From DATCSE01 sp036568605 (GTDB taxonomy: Bacteria; Pseudomonadota; Gammaproteobacteria; Burkholderiales; Burkholderiaceae_C), in the NCBI GenBank assembly GCA_036568605.1, contig DATCSE010000203.1, positions 1-43,153 on the forward strand: 43,153 nucleotides of DNA. The letters are read 5' to 3'. The notes under the pieces were generated by a model. That model worked only from the letters and a program-made list of their open reading frames with translations, searched no databases and was not told the DNA's origin. This document shows positions 19,703-25,824 of the stretch, one piece after another (the stretch's first letter is position 1; each line of letters begins with the position of its first letter). The translations under genes were made by a program, and so were the position numbers.

Positions 19703-21055
19703 ATGAACGCTCGTCAACCGCAAGTCGCGCAGGCCTTGGAGGCATCGGAGAGCCAGTGGCTGGCCGCGCATTGGATGCCGTTCACCGGCAACCGCGAGTT
19801 CAAGGCGAACCCGCGCATCATCACCGGCGCGCAAGGGGCCTACTACACGACCAGCGACGGCCGGCAGGTCTTCGACGGCCTGTCGGGCTTGTGGTGCACC
19901 GGCCTCGGGCACGGCCGCCAGGAGATCGTCGACGCGGTCAGCCGGCAGGTCGGCACGCTGGACTACGCGCCGGCGTTCCAGTTCGGTCACCCGCTCTCGT
20001 TCGAGCTCGCGAACCGCATCGTCGAGAAGATGCCGGACGGATTGAACCGCGTGTTCTTCACCGGCTCGGGCTCGGAGTCCGCCGACACGGCACTGAAGAT
20101 GGCGCGAGCCTATTGGCGCGCCAAAGGGCAGGGCGGCAAGACGCGCCTGATCGGCCGCCTCAAGGGCTACCACGGCGTCAACTTCGGCGGCATCTCGGTC
20201 GGCGGGATCGCCGGCAACCGCAAGACCTTCGGCGCCGGCGTCGATGCAGACCATCTGCCGCACACGCAGCCGCCGGCCGGCAGCTTCTTCCGCGGGATGC
20301 CGCCGCACGGCGCCGAACTGGCCGACGAACTGCTCGCGCTGATCGCGCTGCACGATGCGTCGAACATCGCGGCGGTCATCGTCGAGCCGTTCTCGGGCTC
20401 GGCCGGCGTCATCATCCCGCCGCGCGGCTATCTGCAGCGCCTGCGCGAGATCTGCACGCAGCACGACATCCTGCTGATCTTCGACGAGGTGATCACCGGG
20501 TTCGGGCGCGCCGGCGAGTGGACCGGCGCGAAGGCTTTCGGCGTGACGCCGGACATCCTCACCGCGGCCAAGCAGATCACCAACGGCGCGCAGCCGCTGG
20601 GCGTCGTCGTCGCGAAGCAGGAGATCCACGACACCTTCATGGACGCGGGCGGTCCGCCCTACATGCTCGAGTTCCCGCATGGGTACACGTACTCGGCGCA
20701 TCCGGTCGCGTGCGCCGCCGGCATCGCGTCGCTCGAGCTGCTCGAGCGCGAGCATGCGCTGCAGCGCGTGCGCGAGCTGGCGCCGATGTTCGAGCAGGCG
20801 GTGCATGGGCTGCGCACCGCGCGGCACGTGGCGGACATCCGCAACTTCGGTCTCGCGGCCGGGCTCACGTTGGCCAGCGCGCCGGGCGAGCCGGCGCTGC
20901 GGCCTTTCCAGGTCGCGATGGCGATGTACCGCAAGGGCTTCTACGTGCGCTACGGCGGCGACACGATCCAGCTCGCGCCGCCGTTCATCTGCACGCCGGC
21001 CGAGATCGATTCGATGGTCGGCGCGCTGGGCGAGACCCTCGACCAGACCGATTGA
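19703..21055 (+). CDS. Beta-alanine (omega-amino acid):pyruvate aminotransferase
   Basis: A 450-residue class III PLP aminotransferase, closely resembling the omega-amino acid:pyruvate aminotransferase of Pseudomonas through AHWMPFTGNREF, DGLSGLWCTGLGH and HGYTYSAHPVACAAG. PLP residues are visible: Asp261 (FDEVITGFGR) and Lys290 (TAAKQITNGA). It would transfer the amino group of beta-alanine or related omega-amines to pyruvate, giving malonate semialdehyde and L-alanine. Alanine dehydrogenase, encoded just upstream, can regenerate pyruvate and release ammonia. It has a good ribosome site (AAGGAG). A taurine:pyruvate role is less likely, since no xsc gene is nearby. Confidence 0.93.
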   Translation: MNARQPQVAQALEASESQWLAAHWMPFTGNREFKANPRIITGAQGAYYTTSDGRQVFDGLSGLWCTGLGHGRQEIVDAVSRQVGTLDYAPAFQFGHPLSFELANRIVEKMPDGLNRVFFTGSGSESADTALKMARAYWRAKGQGGKTRLIGRLKGYHGVNFGGISVGGIAGNRKTFGAGVDADHLPHTQPPAGSFFRGMPPHGAELADELLALIALHDASNIAAVIVEPFSGSAGVIIPPRGYLQRLREICTQHDILLIFDEVITGFGRAGEWTGAKAFGVTPDILTAAKQITNGAQPLGVVVAKQEIHDTFMDAGGPPYMLEFPHGYTYSAHPVACAAGIASLELLEREHALQRVRELAPMFEQAVHGLRTARHVADIRNFGLAAGLTLASAPGEPALRPFQVAMAMYRKGFYVRYGGDTIQLAPPFICTPAEIDSMVGALGETLDQTD

Positions 21056-21157
21056 CCGGCGCAGCATGATCGGTCGACGATGCGGCCGCACTGCTTGAGC
21101 GCGGTGCCCTGCACGCTACCGCTCGCTGCGTTTCGAAACTGGCGGTAACCGGCCCCC

Positions 21158-21177
21158 GCGTAGGGCCGCGCCTACGC
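21158..21177. terminator. Hairpin downstream of the aminotransferase gene, possible transcription end
   Basis: GCGTAGG and CCTACGC form a perfect 7-bp stem with a 6-base loop in the 203-base gap after the aminotransferase gene. No T-tract follows, so intrinsic termination is uncertain; it could instead be a processing or protective hairpin. Confidence 0.35.
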
Positions 21178-21258
21178 ACATTTCCGGTCCAGGCCGGTGT
21201 GACCGCGATCGCGTGGCATCTACCCTTGCTCGAATGTTGTGTTGTTGTGGAGAGCACG

Positions 21259-21510
21259 ATGCATATCGCCCCCACCCGCCATGAGCACGGAGCCACCGCG
21301 AAGGTCTACAGCTACGAGGGAGACTACGAAGTCGAGGACGACGCGATCCGGTGGACAGCCACTGTGAGCCGAGGGCCCGCATCCCTCGGCACGCTGACCG
21401 GTACGATTCCGGTGACGTCCCCGGCGCTGAGCGCGTTGGCCGAGCAGGCGGTGCGCGACGATATCGTCAAGCGCATCGACAGCTTCGACGACAAGGGAAT
21501 CATGGCGTAG
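21259..21510 (+). CDS. Small hypothetical protein (83 aa)
   Basis: An 83-residue acidic protein with a GGAGA ribosome site 8 bases before the ATG. It reads as a small beta-rich domain (AKVYSYEGDYEVEDDAIRWT, then SLGTLTGTIPVTS) ending in a helix (ALSALAEQAVRDDIVKRIDS). No signal peptide or membrane segment is seen. I do not recognise a named family. It precedes the sigma-28-like gene by 145 bases on the same strand and could be cotranscribed with it. Confidence 0.65.
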   Translation: MHIAPTRHEHGATAKVYSYEGDYEVEDDAIRWTATVSRGPASLGTLTGTIPVTSPALSALAEQAVRDDIVKRIDSFDDKGIMA

Positions 21511-21655
21511 CCGAGCGTGCAGGCCCGGCGACGATGGGACCGATCAGGCCCCCGGTCTGCCACGCACGTCCCCAGACTCTCAAGGGATACACCCGCGGTA
21601 CGTTCGATCCGCGGCACCATGTCCTGCATGTGCCGGCCTGGGGAGTTGAATCGCC

Positions 21656-22582
21656 ATGATATCGATGCAGGGCGTTCCATCGTCGCTCATATTGCGCAAC
21701 GAGTCGTGGGTGCGCAAGCAGGCCCATGCTTTCATGCGGCACATGCCGTCGAACGTGGAAAAGGCCGATCTGATCCAGGTCGGGCTGATCGGCGTCGCGC
21801 AGGCCGCGATGTCGTTCATCTGGGAAGGCGACCGCGAATCCGATGAGGCGAAGGAAGCCTTCGTGCGCTACGCGCGGATGCGCGTCAAAGGCGCGATGCT
21901 CGACGAATTGCGGCAGATGGATCACCTCGGACGCGCCCAGCGCCGCAAGGTCAAGGTCATTCAGGTCGCCTCGGAGCGTTGGCGCAGCAGCCATGGCAGC
22001 GAACCCACGGCGACGGAGCTGAGCGAGGCTTGCGGCATGAGCACGAACGAGATCTTCGAGCTGAGGCTGGCGGCCCGTTCGGGCGAGGTGAACAACCTGG
22101 CGACCGAGGACTCCGAATCGGACGAGCTGCGTTCCCCCGCTCATGAACCGGCCACGCCGCAGGACGAGGTCGAAGCGCGCGTCGACACCGGAATCGTGAT
22201 GCGCCGGCTCGAGAAGTTCTTCGCGACGCTGCCCGAGCGCGAGCGCCAGGTGATCGACGCGTACCTCGGTGTCGGCATGACGCCGATCGAACTGGCCCAG
22301 TCGATGAAGGTCAGCTCCTCGCGCGTGTCGCAGATGTTCAAGTCCATCTGCGAGCGAATCGGGATCCACCTCGGGCATCAGCGGTCGACCGACCGGCCCA
22401 CGACCGGCGCCGGGAGCAACATCGACGATCTGATCGCACGGCGCGAGGCCGAACTGGCGCGGTCCGGCCGCGCCTGGAGCGAGCTCGTGGAAGACGTGTT
22501 CGCCGCGCCGCACGACGAGGCCGACGGGGCCGATGGGGCCGAAGAGAGGATCACGGTCCGCAGCACGACCCGTTGGGGATGA
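21656..22582 (+). CDS. Sigma-28 (FliA)-like RNA polymerase sigma factor
   Basis: A 308-residue sigma-70 family protein of the FliA/group 3 type. Region 2 is clear (EKADLIQVGLIGVAQAAMSF and FVRYARMRVKGAMLDELRQM). Region 3 spans about 105-145, and region 4 has LPERERQVIDAYLGVGMTPI and the HTH VSSSRVSQMFKSICERIGIH. A usual FliA is near 240 residues; this one has an acidic C-terminal extension of about 60 residues. The segment after region 2.3 (MDHLGRAQRRK) departs from the usual DWVPRSVRR. No flagellar or chemotaxis gene is nearby, so it may direct a different, perhaps accessory, set of promoters. GGGGAG precedes the ATG at a somewhat long distance. Confidence 0.88.
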   Translation: MISMQGVPSSLILRNESWVRKQAHAFMRHMPSNVEKADLIQVGLIGVAQAAMSFIWEGDRESDEAKEAFVRYARMRVKGAMLDELRQMDHLGRAQRRKVKVIQVASERWRSSHGSEPTATELSEACGMSTNEIFELRLAARSGEVNNLATEDSESDELRSPAHEPATPQDEVEARVDTGIVMRRLEKFFATLPERERQVIDAYLGVGMTPIELAQSMKVSSSRVSQMFKSICERIGIHLGHQRSTDRPTTGAGSNIDDLIARREAELARSGRAWSELVEDVFAAPHDEADGADGAEERITVRSTTRWG

Positions 22583-22614
22583 GCGGCGCGATGGATGGCG
22601 CCCCACACGATTGG

Positions 22615-22631
22615 CAGTTCGCGCCGAACTG
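22615..22631. terminator. Perfect hairpin between the sigma-factor gene and the Lys/Ala-rich gene
   Basis: CAGTTCG-CGC-CGAACTG is a perfect 7-bp inverted repeat with a 3-base loop, 32 bases past the sigma-factor stop and about 40 bases before the next start. There is no T-run. It could be a transcription end for the sigma-factor gene or an operator for the next gene. Confidence 0.35.
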
Positions 22632-22669
22632 ACCTACAGTGCCCCTACGTCCACCAAGAGGAGCGCGAC

Positions 22670-23059
22670 ATGCCCATCCGCATCGCATCTCTGAGCCGGC
22701 GCATCGCGAAGAATGGTGCCCAACTGCACCTCGCGATGCAGGACCGCATTCACGCGCTGGGCGCGGACCACGAGCCCTCCGAGGCCGAACAGGCGCTCGC
22801 CGAGGAGCGCCGTTCGCTCAAGGAGGAGCGGGCGAAACGTCAGGCGCACGCGCTGGACCCGAAGCCCAGCGCCGCCGACCGGCTGGTGCGGACGCACCAC
22901 CCGGAAGCCAAGGAAAAGCCGAAGGCGAAGAAGGAGCCCAAGCAGGCCAAGCCGACCGGCAAGGCACATGGGCCATCGCGCGCCGAAAAGCACGCCGCAA
23001 AGGCGGCGGCCATGGAGGCGGCGCGCAAAGCCGCCAAGAAGAGGCCGGCGAGGGCTTGA
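22670..23059 (+). CDS. Basic Lys/Ala-rich protein (129 aa), histone H1-like tail
   Basis: The ATG at 22670 has an excellent ribosome site (AGAGGAG), which sets this start over the earlier one in frame. The first 45 residues are mixed and helical (MPIRIASLSRRIAKNGAQLH), followed by a charged helix (EAEQALAEERRSLKEERAKR). The last 50 residues are almost only Lys, Ala, Pro and Arg, with KPKAKKEPKQAK and AEKHAAKAAAMEAARKAAKK segments, like the histone H1-like tails found in Betaproteobacteria. Nucleic-acid binding is plausible but unproven. It converges with the SOS-box micro-operon, with 14 bases between stop codons. Confidence 0.65.
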   Translation: MPIRIASLSRRIAKNGAQLHLAMQDRIHALGADHEPSEAEQALAEERRSLKEERAKRQAHALDPKPSAADRLVRTHHPEAKEKPKAKKEPKQAKPTGKAHGPSRAEKHAAKAAAMEAARKAAKKRPARA

Positions 23060-23073
23060 GACCGGAGCGCGCG

Positions 23074-23160
23074 CTACAGCCAGGCCCAGACTCGCAGCAT
23101 CCAGGTGGGCAGGGCCAGGCGGCGCGGGCGGTAGTTCTGACGCAGCAGGTTCCGGTTCAT
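23074..23160 (-). CDS. Very small protein (28 aa), second gene of a LexA-box micro-operon
   Basis: A 28-residue basic peptide (MNRNLLRQNYRPRRLALPTW, then a tail with two Trp and three hydrophobic residues). Its ATG overlaps the stop of the gene before it as ATGA, and GAGGTG lies six bases upstream, so translational coupling is likely. The N-terminal half is strongly basic; the C-terminal half is amphipathic to hydrophobic, long enough to touch a membrane but not a classical transmembrane helix. Size and SOS context recall small SOS-induced peptides such as E. coli TisB (29 residues), but the sequences are not alike. The function is unknown. Confidence 0.5.
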   Translation of the reverse strand: MNRNLLRQNYRPRRLALPTWMLRVWAWL

Positions 23161-23384
23161 CGAGCACCTCGAGGTGATGTGGCAGCGCCGCCCTCGGCGA
23201 CCGAGCCGATGTGTTCGACCCGTTCGCCGTTGACATAGACGATCCCATCGAGGACCTCGATGAGCATGGCGCCGAAACGACCCTCCCACACGTACCGCTG
23301 CACGCCCTCGGTCGCGAGGGGCAAGGCCGCCTGCGGCGATGCTTCGCGCAGGCGGAGGACTTCGGGATGCAGCGGCGCGTTCAT
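23157..23384 (-). CDS. Small protein (75 aa) under a LexA box, probable SOS gene
   Basis: A 75-residue protein starting MNAPLHPEVLRLREASPQAA, with a central conserved-looking block (GVQRYVWEGRFGAMLIEVLD, then VYVNGERVEHIG). It has no signal peptide, membrane segment or Cys. I believe relatives exist in Burkholderiales as conserved hypothetical proteins, but I cannot name a function. The promoter is directly readable: TTGCGC and TATACT 16 bases apart, with a perfect LexA box overlapping the -10 and ending 10 bases before the ATG. It should therefore be repressed by LexA and induced by DNA damage. The stop overlaps the next start (ATGA). A damage-response role such as division delay or replication control is inference only. 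Confidence 0.75.
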   Translation of the reverse strand: MNAPLHPEVLRLREASPQAALPLATEGVQRYVWEGRFGAMLIEVLDGIVYVNGERVEHIGSVAEGGAATSPRGAR

Positions 23385-23393
23385 GGTCTGTCG

Positions 23394-23413
23394 TACTGTA
23401 TGGAAATACAGTA
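23394..23413 (-). promoter_or_regulatory. LexA (SOS) box
   Basis: TACTGTATGGAAATACAGTA is a perfect 8-bp inverted repeat and fits the CTGT-N8-ACAG LexA consensus shared by gamma- and betaproteobacteria. It overlaps the -10 of the minus-strand promoter, the ideal position for repression. Confidence 0.88.
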
Positions 23414-23437
23414 TAGGCCATCGGGCTCGTCGCGCAA
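23410..23437 (-). promoter_or_regulatory. Sigma-70 promoter of the SOS micro-operon
   Basis: On the minus strand TTGCGC (23432-23437) and TATACT (23410-23415) are separated by 16 bases. Transcription would begin inside or just after the LexA box, giving a leader of about 20 bases. Confidence 0.7.
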
Positions 23438-23465
23438 GCCGCTCCGTCTCGATTCCAGGCAAGCG

Positions 23466-24938
23466 TCAGTAACGCACGAGCACCCGGTACTTCAGGGTCT
23501 TCGAGCCGCCGGCCGGCACGGCGACGCGCCACTGTGCAGTACCCGCCGCAACCTTGGCGTGCGGCTGCGATTCCTCGAGCACCTGCCAGTCGCCCGGCAC
23601 CGGCTCGCGCACGACCACGGTCACCGCCTCGGTCTTCGCGTTGCGCAGCACGATCTCGTAAGCGCTTTCGAAGACGTAGCTGGCCCGGTTGGTGGGCTCG
23701 CGGCGACGGAAGTCGACCTGCTTCTTGTCGGCGGTGACATCGAAGGCTTCGCCCAGGTGCAGGCGCACCTTTTCGTTCTTCGGCGTGTGGTCGATGCGGT
23801 CCTCGCCGACGAACTGGGCATTGCCGTTGCCGTCGCGCTTGTAGACGCGGACCACGCCTTTCGGAAGCGGCAGGCCGAGGCGGGCGCTCTCGCGGTTCTC
23901 GAACTCGACATTGACCTGCACCTTCAGCTTCTGGCCGATGTCGCCGACGCTGGAGCGGTAGTAGTAGTCGCTGCCGCTCAGCAGCAGCTCTTTCGCGACC
24001 GGCACGCCGCCGGCGTTCAGCAGCGCGACCTGCTTCGTCTGGTTGTCGGCCAGCGTCGTCGGCCGGTTCAGCGTGTACAGGTGGTACTCGAACAGCGTCT
24101 CCTGGGCCATGCGCGCGGCGGCCGGCGCGGGCGCTTCAGCCATCATCAGGTTGTCCTGCAGCTTGGCGCGGCGCATCTCGTCGCGAACGCGGTTCACGTC
24201 GCCTGCCACGAGCTGCAGGCGTGCATTGGGGTAGGCCGTGCCGCTGCGGTTGGTGAGCGTCACCCAGCCGCCGAGCTCGAGCGCGCTGTCGTCGGGGTTC
24301 AGCTCGGCCACGTAGTCGGCCTGCCAGGAGAGGCCGCCGGTGAGGTACGACAGCTCCGCGGTCTGGCCGCCGGCGCGCTGGCTGTTGAGCTGGGTGACCA
24401 GCGTCGGCCGGTCGCGCAGGTTCGCGGGCACGCCGTCGAACACCAGGCGGCCGGGCGCGCCGGTCTCGATGCGGTCGCCTATCTTCAGCACCACGCCGCT
24501 GTTGGCGCCCAGCACCTGGGCCGTCTCGTAGGTCTCCGCGCCGGTCGTCGGGTGGGTGCGCGCGATGCGGACCGTGCGGCCCACGTACTTCTCCAGCAGC
24601 TTGGCCGGCGTCAGCAGGTCGAAGTCGAAGTTCTGCTCGAACACGTCCACCGTTCCGGGGTGGGTGAGGCTGCGCAACTGCGCGGTCTCCGGCCGCATGC
24701 GCGCGCTGACGTCGCGCAGGGCCAGCACGTTGCGGCCGCTGTCGAGGGTGAGCCGGCGCGCGTCCTTCACGAGCGCGAGGTCGTCGTTGTAGATCGTCAC
24801 CGCGACCGACTGCTGGTCATCGAGCGTGCTGCGTCGTTCGACGGCGGGCGATGCGGCGGACGTGGAGGCCTGCGCGTGGGCAACCGCGGCGACGATTGCC
24901 AGGCACAGGGCAGCCGGCGCGATCGGGGGCTGGGTCAT
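23466..24938 (-). CDS. DUF4139 domain-containing exported protein
   Basis: A 490-residue protein with a signal peptide (residues 1-23, LCLAIVAAVAHAQA), which sets the start at 24938; the frame extends upstream to 25175 without homology. The mature part matches the DUF4139/mucoidy-inhibitor-like family. It shows an early VTIYNDDLALVKDARRLTL strand pair, a GGLSWQADYVAELNPDDSAL block, and C-terminal beta-sandwich repeats ending in a PAGGSKTLKYRVLVRY strand. The family is beta-rich and usually periplasmic or surface-exposed, and its function is not settled. A perfect hairpin lies 19 bases upstream of the start. Confidence 0.85.
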   Translation of the reverse strand: MTQPPIAPAALCLAIVAAVAHAQASTSAASPAVERRSTLDDQQSVAVTIYNDDLALVKDARRLTLDSGRNVLALRDVSARMRPETAQLRSLTHPGTVDVFEQNFDFDLLTPAKLLEKYVGRTVRIARTHPTTGAETYETAQVLGANSGVVLKIGDRIETGAPGRLVFDGVPANLRDRPTLVTQLNSQRAGGQTAELSYLTGGLSWQADYVAELNPDDSALELGGWVTLTNRSGTAYPNARLQLVAGDVNRVRDEMRRAKLQDNLMMAEAPAPAAARMAQETLFEYHLYTLNRPTTLADNQTKQVALLNAGGVPVAKELLLSGSDYYYRSSVGDIGQKLKVQVNVEFENRESARLGLPLPKGVVRVYKRDGNGNAQFVGEDRIDHTPKNEKVRLHLGEAFDVTADKKQVDFRRREPTNRASYVFESAYEIVLRNAKTEAVTVVVREPVPGDWQVLEESQPHAKVAAGTAQWRVAVPAGGSKTLKYRVLVRY

Positions 24939-24956
24939 GAAGTGCTCCGTTGTTGG

Positions 24957-24974
24957 GCGTGGAAAAAACCACGC
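24957..24974 (-). promoter_or_regulatory. Leader hairpin upstream of the DUF4139 gene
   Basis: GCGTGG and CCACGC form a perfect 6-bp stem around a run of six A (six T in the minus-strand transcript). It lies in the likely 5' untranslated region of the DUF4139 gene. A regulatory hairpin or an RNA-chaperone target is possible; there is no direct proof. Confidence 0.35.
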
Positions 24975-25126
24975 GACTTGAACGGCGCAAGGTTCGGATC
25001 GGGGTGAACGGCCATTCGGCGCCGGCCGGCGGACATCGATTGAAAACGTCTGGAAGCGGAGCTCATTTGTCGATACCCTAGTCGGTCCGTTTTTCCCGTC
25101 ACCGAGCCGCGAAAGGAGATCGACCC

Positions 25127-25531
25127 ATGAAAAGCTCTCGGACATTCGGCGTCGCGACCGCGTTCGCGATTTCACTGGCGTGGCCTGCGCTCGTGCAGGC
25201 GCAAGCCTCGTCGCCTACGCGCGCAGACGTCAAGGCGCAGACGAAGCAAGCCGTCAAGGACCGGGCGACCACCCCAGCGGGCGAAGGCATCCCGGACGAA
25301 ACCAAGGCGCCGGACACGAAGTCGACCAAGACCCGCGCCGAGCGCAAGGCGCAGACCATGGAAGACCGCAAGGAAGGTCAACTCGCACCTGCGGGGACGA
25401 GGCCCGACTATCCGAAAGGATCGAAGTCGAAGGGCGAAAAGACCCGGGCCGAGCGCAAGGCCGAAACGAGAGAGGCCCGCAAGGAAGGGAAACTCGCTCC
25501 GGCCGGAGAGGCGCCGACTCCGGGCAAGTAA
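25127..25531 (+). CDS. Exported repeat protein (134 aa, three charged repeats)
   Basis: It has a signal peptide (residues 1-26, cleavage after VQAQA) and a strong ribosome site (AAAGGAG). The mature part is three tandem repeats of about 37 residues. Copies two and three are close (KTRAERKAQTMEDRKEG at about 68 and KTRAERKAETREARKEG at about 105, each ending LAPAG). Copy one, from residue 31 (TRADVKAQTKQAVKDR), is divergent. Each is a highly charged helix followed by a Pro/Gly-rich link. It is probably periplasmic and extended. Similar Lys/Arg/Glu-rich exported proteins in Burkholderiales are hypothetical. It is divergent from the DUF4139 gene across about 190 bases. Confidence 0.72.
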   Translation: MKSSRTFGVATAFAISLAWPALVQAQASSPTRADVKAQTKQAVKDRATTPAGEGIPDETKAPDTKSTKTRAERKAQTMEDRKEGQLAPAGTRPDYPKGSKSKGEKTRAERKAETREARKEGKLAPAGEAPTPGK

Positions 25532-25824
25532 CGGCTCTCGGCAGGCCATCGTGGCCGAGATCAGACTGGCGTGACGTCTGGGTCGGGGCCCACCGTGGGC
25601 TCGGGCACCAGCAGCGCGCGTCGCTGGCGTGCGCGATCTGTGTTGGTCCGTTCGACGCTCGACGGTCGATTGTGTGTTTTGCCAACAGACGCTGGTACAG
25701 GAAGGAATCCTCACTGGTCCGCAAGTGAACTGACCGGCCCGCGAGACTTGCGCGTTGCCGAACTCACGTAGGCTCCCGGGGCCCGGCGCCGGGATGTGGC
25801 CGCGAACCGGAAGGGGAGGACTGG
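25532..25824. other. Intergenic stretch with no supported gene
   Basis: These 293 bases hold no frame with a convincing start or ribosome site. Two GC palindromes are visible. One is GGCCA-TCG-TGGCC just after the preceding gene, which might end its transcript; the other is CCCGGCGCCGGG at 25782-25793, before the beta-helix lipoprotein gene. Nothing else is recognised. Confidence 0.5.

Noticed and set aside
19703..21055. Taurine:pyruvate aminotransferase and a taurine pathway
   Set aside because: The sequence is nearer to omega-amino acid:pyruvate aminotransferases, and no sulfoacetaldehyde acetyltransferase gene is nearby.
21656..22582. Naming the sigma factor fliA
   Set aside because: No flagellar context, a long C-terminal extension and an altered segment after region 2.3; orthology cannot be claimed.
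25782..25793. CCCGGCGCCGGG palindrome as a terminator
   Set aside because: No T-run, 250 bases from the previous stop and just before a start; palindromes of G and C are expected at this base composition.
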